Shown: positions 8,834 to 15,884 of the stretch, piece after piece | How positions within the stretch are numbered: position 1 is the first letter of the stretch | Layout: every line of letters starts with the position of its first letter | Source: JANYCO01 sp964437245 | GTDB lineage: Bacteria > Bacteroidota > Bacteroidia > Cytophagales > Cytophagaceae | DNA length: 64,000 bases | Direction of reading: 5' to 3' | NCBI GenBank assembly: GCA_964437245.1 | Contig: CAYTGJ010000005.1 | Coordinates: 1 to 64,000, forward strand | Notes under the pieces: model-generated | Seen by the model: only the letters and a program-made list of their open reading frames with translations | Database searches by the model: none | Told to the model about the DNA's origin: nothing | Position numbers and translations under genes: made by a program

Positions 8834-9868
8834 TTATCTTTCTACGGCTACAGATGCTGAAATTTCTTTCAGTTCATAAAACCGTCTGGCATTTTTGAAA
8901 TATATTTTTTCAATAACTTCCCAGGGAAGGTCAAGTCCTTTGAAGGGAGCGCTTACTTTCGGAGAGGTTTGCAATTCTCCTGTGGTGAAGTATTTCCAGT
9001 GCCGGTCCCATAATTTTTTCATATGCGTTTTAAGTTCGGCATCGCTCAGTTTTCCATCATCAATAATATCCGTTCCGTACATGATCCGGTCCTGGTATTT
9101 CAGCACGAAATTCCGGACGTCTTCAAAGCGGGTGACAGATTGGTGCTGCAGGTGGCAGATCCGTTCTGCTGTGTCGACCATCATAGAAGGATACCGGTCA
9201 AGACGTTTGGCTATTTCTTCAATGCTCCATTCTACACTGGCGAAATGGGCTCCGCAGAAAAGAAGTTTCGGGTGCTTTTCCAGTATATTGTCTCTGGCCT
9301 GTATTTGTTCTTCGTACGACGGGAATTCAGGAAGAAGATACATGTGGTATTCCGGGTGTTCTGCGAAGTAATCCCGGTCTTGTTTTACGGTCATCTCTTC
9401 GATTGGAAGCCAGCAGTTGCGGGGTTCGCCCTGGTGCCCGGTAAAACGTATTTTATGATCGGTCATAAACCGGAACAAAGGTTCGAGCCTTGGGTCATCG
9501 ATCATCACAAGTTTTCCTGCCTGGTCACGAAGTTCCATCCCGATGTTTTTCCAGATCTTGACGGAGACCGCTCCTTTTGCGATGGAGTCTTGTATGGTCC
9601 GGATACTTTTCTCCAGCCATCCTTCTTCGTTGAAGCCTTTGACCGGAAATGTACATATATAATCCAGCCGGTGACCGAAGCTTTTTTGCTGGTTCAGGAT
9701 TATACGTTCCTGCTCCTCAATGGGAGGGAAGAAGTAAATATCCGAATTGATGGAAATAAACCTGAAATTTTCATCCCTGGCAGTTTCCAGCAGCGCGGGA
9801 CGGTCGGTATTGTAGTGCATGTGTGCATCTACTTTTTCTATTTCATGGTACCGTTCAAAGTTTGTCAT
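8834..9868 (-). CDS. Amidohydrolase-family metalloenzyme
   Basis: The protein has 344 residues and a TIM-barrel amidohydrolase layout. It has the N-terminal HxH metal motif in KVDAHMHYN (H16, H18), a possible lysine bridge in VSVKIWKN, a further histidine in FTGHQGEP, another in CGAHFASVEW, and the terminal Asp in MYGTDIIDDG. It belongs to the amidohydrolase_2-like group rather than the classical NagA group. It sits inside the amino-sugar operon, 36 bp after the aldolase gene. No recognisable N-acetylhexosamine-6-phosphate deacetylase is present, so it is a candidate for that step, but this is inference only. Confidence 0.7.
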   Translation of the reverse strand: MTNFERYHEIEKVDAHMHYNTDRPALLETARDENFRFISINSDIYFFPPIEEQERIILNQQKSFGHRLDYICTFPVKGFNEEGWLEKSIRTIQDSIAKGAVSVKIWKNIGMELRDQAGKLVMIDDPRLEPLFRFMTDHKIRFTGHQGEPRNCWLPIEEMTVKQDRDYFAEHPEYHMYLLPEFPSYEEQIQARDNILEKHPKLLFCGAHFASVEWSIEEIAKRLDRYPSMMVDTAERICHLQHQSVTRFEDVRNFVLKYQDRIMYGTDIIDDGKLSDAELKTHMKKLWDRHWKYFTTGELQTSPKVSAPFKGLDLPWEVIEKIYFKNARRFYELKEISASVAVER

Positions 9869-9904
9869 AGGAGTCAGCTTCTCAGATCGTGTGAATACCA
9901 GTGA

Positions 9905-10744
9905 TTATTTATAAACCAGTTGTTTTTTATTTTTTACTACTTCAAATTTTTCGGATACGAGTTTGATCACTTCGTTGGTAGCTGCCGGGAAAACTTTCCG
10001 AAGATCGATCTCCTCGTTGTTCCGGAGTGTACTCTTGAGCGTTTGCATGAAGATGTTTTTTATTTCTGTGGCCAGGTTTACTTTGCAGATTCCTCTGGCA
10101 ACAGCTTCCTGAAGCTGATTGTGCGGGATTCCTGAACTTCCGTGCAATACCAGTGGTACTTCTGTAGCAGCATGGATCTCAGAAATCCGTTGCAGATCTA
10201 TTTTGGGTTCCTGGTTGTAAAACCCGTGGGCGTTTCCTACTGCTACGGCAAGGGCGGTGACTCCTGTTTCCTCTGCAAATCTTTTGGCATCGGCGGGAGA
10301 AGTCGAGACTAAGTTACTTTTGTCCTGCCCCAGTTTTGCGATGTAGCCCAGTTCTGCTTCCACGTTTACACCATATCCTTCTGCCACTCGTACTGCGGCT
10401 GCACTGATCTTGATGTTTTTTTCAATAGGTTCTTCACTGGCATCGATCATAACGGAATCAAATCCGGCATCCAGGCATTGTTTCACCAGTTCCAGCGAAC
10501 CGCCGTGGTCCAGGTGGATCCATCCTTCTATGCCAAAGTCTTTGAGCGCTGTACGTGCCATCTTTACAGCGGCATCCAGGCCCATATAATCAATAGAACT
10601 TTGCGTCAGCTGAAGGATCACAGAAGAGTGGGTGTTTTTGGCAGCCGTCAGCACTCCCAGCAATGTCTCGAAATTATAGAAATTGGTGGCGAGTAGTGCG
10701 GATTGTTCTGCCTGTAGTGCTTTGAGTTTATCTTGTAGTTTCAT
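9905..10744 (-). CDS. Class II tagatose/fructose-bisphosphate aldolase
   Basis: The protein has 279 residues. Zinc-dependent aldolase motifs are present: IHLDHGGSLELVKQCLDAGF with the His-Asp-His cluster, NVEAELGYIAKLGQ, VAVGNAHGFY and PLVLHGSSGIPHNQL. It cleaves a ketose-1,6-bisphosphate to dihydroxyacetone phosphate and glyceraldehyde 3-phosphate. The surrounding agaS and tagatose-6-phosphate kinase genes point to tagatose-1,6-bisphosphate (GatY/KbaY/AgaY role). It overlaps the preceding pfkB gene by 17 bp, so the pair is translationally linked. Confidence 0.85.
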   Translation of the reverse strand: MKLQDKLKALQAEQSALLATNFYNFETLLGVLTAAKNTHSSVILQLTQSSIDYMGLDAAVKMARTALKDFGIEGWIHLDHGGSLELVKQCLDAGFDSVMIDASEEPIEKNIKISAAAVRVAEGYGVNVEAELGYIAKLGQDKSNLVSTSPADAKRFAEETGVTALAVAVGNAHGFYNQEPKIDLQRISEIHAATEVPLVLHGSSGIPHNQLQEAVARGICKVNLATEIKNIFMQTLKSTLRNNEEIDLRKVFPAATNEVIKLVSEKFEVVKNKKQLVYK

Positions 10745-11693
10745 GACTTACGGAATGGCTAAATTTGTTTTTTATTATTTCAAGTACGTTTTCATAAGAA
10801 GTAAAGGCTCCTGTGCCTCCGGCTGCCGTGGTCGAGACGGCTCCCGTCAGCGAAGCAAATACCATACAGTCTTCCAGCGGGGCCCCTTCGAGAAATTTGT
10901 GCAGGAATCCTGCATTGAAGCTGTCTCCGGCTCCTATCGTATCGACCACTTCTTCGTTCAGAAAAGGAGGGAAGATCGTTTTTTGTCCGTTTTTATACAG
11001 ACAGGATCCTTCTGTGCCCATTTTAAGGATCAATGTATGGTCCGGATTGACTTTTCGAAGGGCTGTATCAAAACCAGACTCTTTCATCATGGAGGTAAGT
11101 TCTGCTACATTAGGCATGAAGAAGTCGATGAAAGGAAGAAGTCCTTCCAGGTCGATTTCCCATTTTTCGGAAGGATCCCACTGAGGATCTACTGAAGTGG
11201 AAAGGCCCAGTGCTTTGGCTTTCTGCAGCAATGGCAGGAGGTCATTTTTCATACCGGGTTGCAGAAAGTAGGAAGAAAAGTGAAGATGTCTTGCCTGTTG
11301 CAAGGCGTCTTCTGGGATGTCTTCAAGGGTAAGTGTTTCCATCGCGCCGGGATAAGTGATGTTGGCGCGGTCGTTGTCTACACTCATGACGATGGTGGCA
11401 CCGGTACGGTATTGATCGCTTTTTATGATGAGCGAGGTGTCAACTTTTTTTTCGTTCAGTGCTTTGAGCGCAAGCTCGCCGAAAATATCATTCCCTATTT
11501 TACCTATGAATCCGACGCTGGATCCGAGGGAACTCAGGTTGGAAGCCAGTATGGCGGAAGAGCTACCTAATACGAGTGACATCTCGCGGGCTATTTTTTC
11601 TTTGCCCATTTCCGGAAACGATTCAATTTTGTTCAGGATCAGATCTACGTTCAATTCTCCTACTACAATCACGTCGTACTTTTTCTTGCTCAT
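10728..11693 (-). CDS. PfkB-family carbohydrate kinase
   Basis: The protein has 321 residues with the two PfkB signatures: an N-terminal LGSSSAILASNLSSLG region that binds sugar, and the C-terminal DTIGAGDSFNAGFL motif with catalytic Asp and anion hole. It is more ribokinase/fructokinase-like than the neighbouring LacC-like kinase, so the two are not redundant copies. It may phosphorylate the free sugar on entry, which would suit an operon whose transporters do not phosphorylate, but this is inference. The gene starts 12 bp after the preceding kinase and overlaps the aldolase gene. Confidence 0.8.
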   Translation of the reverse strand: MSKKKYDVIVVGELNVDLILNKIESFPEMGKEKIAREMSLVLGSSSAILASNLSSLGSSVGFIGKIGNDIFGELALKALNEKKVDTSLIIKSDQYRTGATIVMSVDNDRANITYPGAMETLTLEDIPEDALQQARHLHFSSYFLQPGMKNDLLPLLQKAKALGLSTSVDPQWDPSEKWEIDLEGLLPFIDFFMPNVAELTSMMKESGFDTALRKVNPDHTLILKMGTEGSCLYKNGQKTIFPPFLNEEVVDTIGAGDSFNAGFLHKFLEGAPLEDCMVFASLTGAVSTTAAGGTGAFTSYENVLEIIKNKFSHSVSHETTR

Positions 11694-11705
11694 GAGGATA
11701 GATGT

Positions 11706-12621
11706 TTAAGCGTATTGTATTTCTTTGGCTTCTGCTTTTTCGTATAGTATTTCTACATCCGAGCGATGCAGGTATCCCAGTTCAGGACGGAGACAGTTGG
11801 CCGCGCCGCAGGCTACTCCAAGCCTGGCCATTTCTTCCACTGTATATTTTTTTACTATTGCTGCTGTAAGACCCGCCGTGAGACAGTCGCCGCTTCCTAC
11901 AGCACTGTATACCTGATCTATTGTACACCAGGCATGGGTTACTTTTTGTTTCTGTGTCAGGTACAATCCTTTGGCACCGTCGGTAACGGCGGCGTATTCA
12001 CAGTGTTCAGAGAGTTTTTGAGAGGCTGATTTTGCATCTGTACCTCCCAATATGCTTACGGATTCGCTCTTGTTTAGATGCACCAGAGTCGGTTTTTCTT
12101 TTATGGCGTTTGCAAACTGAACGCCTGTACAATCCAATACCGTGTATTTTCCTTGTTTGTGTGCTTTCCGGAGCAGCCTGGCATAGCCGTCTTCCGGTGC
12201 TCCTGCGGGCCAGGAACCGCTTAATACGACGCAGGAGGCATNNNNNNNNNNGTGTCAGTACAGGTCCTGGTCCGAGTAGTTCTGTATCGTCCAGTTCCCG
12301 GTCGGACTTGAAGGTATAGCAGGAGCGTGACCAACCGTTTACCATAGGTCCTATGCAGGTAAGGGAGGCATATTTTTCACATTGGTCCATGATCCACTGG
12401 CCCGAAGCGCCTCCCCAGAATCCCAGCAGCATGATCTGTGCATTCATTTCTGCGAGCGCGAGGGCTACGTGTACTCCTTTCCCACCGGCATAATGCTCTT
12501 CACGCAGAATACGATTGGTACTCCCTGCCTGTATATTGTCCAGCCAGGCATATATGTCGATGGACGGATTCGGACAAACGACCAGGATCAGTTTTTCGTT
12601 TTTGTTATAAACTTTCGACAT
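11706..12621 (-). CDS. Tagatose-6-phosphate / 1-phosphofructokinase family kinase (interrupted by assembly gap)
   Basis: This PfkB kinase of the LacC/FruK branch starts NPSIDIYAWLDNI with a GGKGVHVALALA motif and ends with VYSAVGSGDCLTAG. Ten N bases at 12242-12251 break the frame. If they are deleted the frame is continuous: LLGPGPVLT is followed by HASCVVLSGSWPAGAPEDG, giving 301 residues, the usual size. The gene is therefore intact. Its likely reaction is ATP-dependent phosphorylation of tagatose-6-phosphate to the 1,6-bisphosphate, between AgaS and the aldolase. The start codon lies inside the last 17 bp of agaS. Confidence 0.8.
12242..12251. other. Assembly gap (10 N), probable true length zero
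   Basis: This run of N lies inside the kinase gene. Joining the flanks directly gives CCT GTA CTG ACA CAT GCC TCC, which restores the kinase frame and family sequence. A spacer of exactly ten unknown bases would shift the frame. Confidence 0.85.
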
Positions 12622-13787
12622 TATGATGGTAGGAATAAATGTTAACGCCTTGTACTACTCTTGAGATATTTCCGCTTACGGNNNNNNNNNNAAGGTTCGT
12701 CAGGGGTAAGCCCTACCTGCAGGCTTTTATAAAAGGCCAGCATTTGTGCCGGAACGATGCTGCATACGCAGAGCATTGTTTCATCCAGCTCTTCTGCCCC
12801 GGGTAGTTCGATCAGCAGATCTACCTGGTCCTTCATAAATTCTTTCGGGCCTATGCCCAGGCGGAACATGCCATCCTGGCGGCTGTGAATATCCTTGACA
12901 AGGTCGGATTCATATTGGTTGGCATAGTCGTCGTTGGAAAAGAAGTATACGATCAGCGAATTGCTGTCCAGTACTGCTTTCGGGCCATGACGGAAGCCGA
13001 GGAAAGAGTCGTATATGCAGACTACTTTCCCATCGGTGAGTTCCTGAAGTTTCAGATGAGCCTCTCTTGCACTGCCCAGCCAGGGACCATTGCCAAGGAA
13101 GATCCCTCTCTTGAAATCTTTTTCGGCCAGCTCTTTTAAAGGGCCTGCATAATTGGCAATAACATGTTTCCCAATGGAAGCAAGCAGCTCCATTTTGGAT
13201 GCGATGTATCCAATGTCATAAAGGTTGGCGACCAGTGTACCTGTGAGCAGCATAGCACTGTAACTGCCGGTCATGGCAAGACTTTTATCGTTGGAAGCAG
13301 GAGGAAGCACAAAGCAGAAAACGTTGGAATTATTTTTTAAGGCTGCCAGCTTTCCTTGTTCATTACAGGTAATGATCAGGTGATAGACTTTGTGACATAG
13401 TTTATCGGCCAGCTCTACTACCCCCACACTTTCCGGACTATTGCCGGAGCGGGCGAATGAGATCATAAGGGTAGGTTTATCTTTATAGAAATAATCCTCC
13501 GGAAAGGCAATGATATCGGTGGTGTGAACGGAGCGGGTAAATTTGTTGAAGTTATTTTTGATGTATCCTTCGAGGGTTTCTCCGATAAAAGCCGAAGTTC
13601 CGGCACCTGTAAGGATAATATTTAATTCCTCCTCTGCCAGAGCTTTTGAGAGAAAAGAGGCCATGGCCTCCCTGGCCTGTGAAAATTTAGTATAGGTATC
13701 AAGCCAGAGTTCCGGCTGGCCGGAAATTTCATTAGCAGTATGAAAAGCATTGTTTTTTTGCAGGTATTCAGCAGTATATCCTAACAT
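12605..13787 (-). CDS. agaS: SIS-domain sugar isomerase/deaminase AgaS (interrupted by assembly gap)
   Basis: The protein has 390 residues once the ten N bases at 12682-12691 are removed. Two SIS domains carry GAGTSAFIGETLEGY, SFARSGNSPESVG and FLGFRHGPKAVLDS, all typical of AgaS. AgaS converts galactosamine-6-phosphate to tagatose-6-phosphate with release of ammonia. I take the ATG at 13787 (MLGYTAEYLQ) because the promoter lies just upstream. Beyond the gap the proper frame reads VSGNISRVVQGVNIY, matching the RVVQGV ending of known AgaS, and stops at 12605. It is the first gene of the operon and diverges from the DeoR-type regulator. Confidence 0.9.
12682..12691. other. Assembly gap (10 N), probable true length zero
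   Basis: This N run lies near the end of agaS. Direct joining of the flanks gives CCT GAC GAA CCT TCC GTA AGC GGA (PDEPSVSG), which restores the expected AgaS C-terminus. The contig piece between the two gaps is only 430 bp. Confidence 0.85.
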
Positions 13788-13813
13788 ATTTTTATGTTTT
13801 GTTATTGTTTGTT

Positions 13814-13844
13814 CAAATATAGAAATAAAAAATAATAAAACAAA
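13814..13844 (-). promoter_or_regulatory. Promoter of the agaS operon
   Basis: On the minus strand a -33 TTTG (13844-13841) is followed after 19 bp by -7 TATATTTG (13821-13814), an exact match to the Bacteroidota form TAnnTTTG. Transcription would begin about 20 bp before the agaS ATG. Confidence 0.7.
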
Positions 13845-13856
13845 AGAAAACGAAAG
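13837..13856. promoter_or_regulatory. Candidate DeoR/AgaR-type operator
   Basis: The sequence AAAACAAAAGAAAACGAAAG holds spaced GAAA/CAAA repeats. The reverse complement, with TTTCGTTTTCTTTTG, is like the T-rich TTTCGTTT operators of DeoR-family sugar regulators such as AgaR. It overlaps the -33 box of the agaS promoter, where binding would block transcription. Confidence 0.5.
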
Positions 13857-13911
13857 ATAAAATATATTAAAATAATATGTTTTGTAAGAAATGTACAAAT
13901 AAAATCAAGTT

Positions 13912-13945
13912 TTTGTGTAAAATTGATTTTTAAAGGGTATTTTTG
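13912..13945 (+). promoter_or_regulatory. Promoter of the DeoR-family regulator gene
   Basis: TTTG at 13912-13915 and TATTTTTG at 13938-13945 fit the Bacteroidota promoter with a slightly long 22-bp spacer. The start codon lies 25 bp after the -7 box. Confidence 0.55.
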
Positions 13946-13969
13946 GACAATTTATAAAAACAGGAAATT

Positions 13970-14758
13970 ATGGCTACCAGAGAAAAATTTACAACTGCCA
14001 AAAGAAGGTCTATTATACTGAAACAGATTGAACAGAATGATCAGGTGGATGTTATAGACCTTAGCAAGATGTTTGGGGTGAGTGAGGTGACAATAAGAAA
14101 TGATTTATCCGTGCTGGAGGACAGTAATTTACTGGTGAGGGCTCGTGGAGGTGCTATTAAAGTAGGGTTAATCAACAAAGAAGTAAGACTTTCTGAGAAA
14201 AATCAGAAGAATATAAAAGAAAAAATAGCAATAGGAAAGCTGGCAGCGACGCTGGTCAAAAATGGCGACACCATTTTATTTGATTCGGGGTCTACCACGG
14301 AAGAGGTGGCAAAACAGATCACGGATCGTAAGGATATTACCATCGTAACGAATGCACTTAATATTGCTGTTAAGTTTATTGATAATCTGTCGATCAATGT
14401 GATTGTGCCTGGAGGAATGCTGCGGCATAATTCCTTTTCTTTATCGGGAGTGGTTTCCGAACGGAATATCAGTCAGTATTTTTGTGATAAATTATTTTTG
14501 GGAGTAGATGCGATTGATGTAATGCATGGAATTTTTACTCCTAATATTGAGGAAGCTAATCTGAATAAGGAGATGATGCGGGTGGCCAAGGAGGTCATTA
14601 TCGTCACGGATTCCAGCAAGTTCAATAAAAGAAGTCTTACCAAAATAGCGGATATTAGTGCCGTTCACACGATCGTCACCGATTCGGGAATTGATGCGGA
14701 GTCGGTGAAGAAGCTGGAAGCGCAGAACATCAACGTAATGGTCGCAAAAGTAGAATAA
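13970..14758 (+). CDS. DeoR-family transcriptional regulator of amino-sugar catabolism
   Basis: The protein has 262 residues. The N-terminal helix-turn-helix reads RSIILKQIEQNDQVDVIDLSK, then FGVSEVTIRNDLSVLEDSNL, as in DeoR/GlpR/AgaR regulators. The C-terminal sensor domain has the DeoR landmarks DTILFDSGSTTEEVA and DKLFLGVDAID, which bind a phosphorylated sugar. It is divergently transcribed from agaS, with a candidate operator over the agaS -33 box, so it is probably the operon repressor released by a sugar phosphate such as tagatose-6-phosphate (inference). A terminator follows at 14853. Confidence 0.88.
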   Translation: MATREKFTTAKRRSIILKQIEQNDQVDVIDLSKMFGVSEVTIRNDLSVLEDSNLLVRARGGAIKVGLINKEVRLSEKNQKNIKEKIAIGKLAATLVKNGDTILFDSGSTTEEVAKQITDRKDITIVTNALNIAVKFIDNLSINVIVPGGMLRHNSFSLSGVVSERNISQYFCDKLFLGVDAIDVMHGIFTPNIEEANLNKEMMRVAKEVIIVTDSSKFNKRSLTKIADISAVHTIVTDSGIDAESVKKLEAQNINVMVAKVE

Positions 14759-14852
14759 CCGTATTTTTTGAGATAGTGAACAAGTTGTTGTCTGTATAGT
14801 TCAATCGTATCAAGCAGTTTTAGCGATAAGCTATTATTCTTAAGCGGGGGTT

Positions 14853-14890
14853 AAGGTTTCAGGTTCACTGAGACCTTGATTTTTTATTTT
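14853..14890 (+). terminator. Terminator after the DeoR-family gene
   Basis: A 10-bp stem (AAGGTTTCAG / CTGAGACCTT, one G-T pair) with a 5-nt loop is followed by a T-rich tail (GATTTTTTATTTTTT). Confidence 0.7.
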
Positions 14891-14906
14891 TTGATTTCGT
14901 TTTTTC

Positions 14907-14934
14907 TGCTTTCGTTTGTGTCCGCACAAACGAA
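14907..14934 (-). repeat. REP hairpin, inverted copy upstream of the RAYT
   Basis: A 10-bp perfect stem (TTCGTTTGTG / CACAAACGAA) with loop TCCG. Read on the minus strand it is TCGTTTGTG-CGGA-CACAAACGA followed by AAGCAG, the same element as the copies at 15542 and 15643. Confidence 0.8.
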
Positions 14935-14989
14935 GTAAATAAGCTCACATGAGCTATCTTAGATCAATTTATTTTTTTTAGTAATTTTT

Positions 14990-15514
14990 ATGGATCTTAA
15001 TACACTCTATTTTTTTACTTCTACCATTACCGGTTGGAGGAGATTGTTGACCCCCGATAAATATAAAGATGTCATCATTGACAGCTTAAAGTATCTTGCC
15101 GATCATAAAAAGATCGTAGTATATGGTTTTGTCATCATGCCCAATCACCTTCATCTGATATGGGAATTATTAGAGAGGAATGGAATGGAGAAACCGAATG
15201 CAAGCTTAATGAAATTTACCAGTCACAGGATCCAGGCGGATCTCCGCAAACATCATCGTGAGGTGCTGGAAATTTTTAAGGTAGAAGACAACTTGTCCCG
15301 GGAATATCATTTCTGGCAGAGAGAAGGATGGCCGATGGTTTTATACACTCCAAAGGTGATTTTTCAGAAACTGGATTACATTCATAATAATCCGGTTCAG
15401 GGGAAATGGATGTTGTCAGATTCACCTGTGGATTATAAATATTCCTCTGCAAAGTTTTATGAGACGGGAATAGATGAATTTGGATTTCTTACTCATATTC
15501 AGGAGAGGATTTAA
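14990..15514 (+). CDS. REP-associated tyrosine transposase (RAYT, Y1_Tnp family)
   Basis: The protein has 174 residues. The HUH metal motif is in IMPNHLHLIW, and the likely catalytic tyrosine is in KLDYIHNNPVQ, the spacing usual for Y1_Tnp/RAYT proteins. RAYTs cut single-stranded REP hairpins at a short guide sequence beside the stem. Here the gene is framed by an inverted REP at 14907-14934 and direct REPs at 15542 and 15643. The frame is complete with no internal stops. The last 15 codons (GIDEFGFLTHIQERI) are duplicated just downstream without the rest of the gene. No promoter of the TAnnTTTG form is obvious. Confidence 0.88.
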   Translation: MDLNTLYFFTSTITGWRRLLTPDKYKDVIIDSLKYLADHKKIVVYGFVIMPNHLHLIWELLERNGMEKPNASLMKFTSHRIQADLRKHHREVLEIFKVEDNLSREYHFWQREGWPMVLYTPKVIFQKLDYIHNNPVQGKWMLSDSPVDYKYSSAKFYETGIDEFGFLTHIQERI

Positions 15515-15541
15515 TGCTAGGAATAGTTTTTTTATTATGCA

Positions 15542-15563
15542 TCGTTTGTGAGGACACAAACGA
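15542..15563 (+). repeat. REP hairpin, copy 1 downstream of the RAYT
   Basis: Stem TCGTTTGTG / CACAAACGA (9 bp), loop AGGA, followed by AAGCAGG. Confidence 0.8.
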
Positions 15564-15642
15564 AAGCAGGAATAGATGAATTTATATTCTTGTCTCATAT
15601 CCAGGAGAGGATTTAATGGTAGGAATGGTTTTTTATGATGCA

Positions 15643-15664
15643 TCGTTTGTGGGGACACAAACGA
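15643..15664 (+). repeat. REP hairpin, copy 2 downstream of the RAYT
   Basis: Stem TCGTTTGTG / CACAAACGA (9 bp), loop GGGA, followed by AAGCAGG. A half-copy (GAGGACACAAACAAAAGCAG) lies at 15751-15770. Confidence 0.8.
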
Positions 15665-15670
15665 AAGCAG

Positions 15671-15757
15671 GAAGCTTTTCCCCCTTGTGCGGCAGCTCGT
15701 GCGCTGGCGGAGGGGGGTAGGGGGAGGTTCCTTGAGTTGAGGACTATGGTGAGGACA
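15671..15757 (+). repeat. G-rich dispersed element, copy D
   Basis: It contains TTTTCCCCCTTGTGCGGC, GTGCGCTGGCGGAGGGGG, TAGGGGGAGGT, GAGTTGAGGACTATGGT and GAGGACAC, matching copy B at 1264. It directly abuts the second REP hairpin and runs into a REP half-copy. Confidence 0.75.
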
Positions 15758-15780
15758 CAAACAAAAGCAGTAACGAAAAC

Positions 15781-15827
15781 TAGAAGTTGAAAATTCAAAC
15801 TATCAGATCTTGAATTTTCAACTTCTA
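15781..15827. repeat. Perfect 18-bp inverted repeat
   Basis: Arms TAGAAGTTGAAAATTCAA (15781-15798) and its exact complement (15810-15827) enclose an 11-nt loop. It lies downstream of the GH20 gene on the minus strand and may end its transcript, though no clean T run follows. A second 9-bp inverted repeat (TTTAGTGTA / TACACTAAA) is at 15850-15876. Confidence 0.6.
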
Positions 15828-15884
15828 ACTTTTAACTACCCTTAGCTTTTTTAGTGTAAATAATGGGTACACTAAACGATCGTA

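Larger units (their letters stand above)
15467..15670 (+). repeat. Tandem duplication of the RAYT 3' end plus REP (about 102 bp x 2)
   Basis: Unit 1 spans 15467-15568 and unit 2 15569-15670. Each holds the codons for GIDEF...FL.HIQERI-stop, a short spacer (TTAATG.TAGGAAT) and a REP hairpin followed by AAAGCAGG. The second coding piece has no start and is a fragment. Confidence 0.85.

Noticed and set aside
9023..9904. Long antisense reading frame (293 codons) over the amidohydrolase gene
   Set aside because: It is the mirror of a clearly conserved gene; its translation has no family motifs and an unusual composition.
12605..12621. Frameshift pseudogenes of agaS and the kinase
   Set aside because: The frame breaks coincide exactly with the N runs and vanish when these are removed; the sequence on both sides is conserved.
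15569..15620. Second small coding region downstream of the RAYT
   Set aside because: It only repeats the last codons of the RAYT gene and has no start codon; it is a duplicated fragment.
15542..15664. Repeated hairpins as a CRISPR array
   Set aside because: The repeated units contain gene-end sequence, have no unique spacers and no cas genes are near; they fit REPs of the adjacent RAYT.
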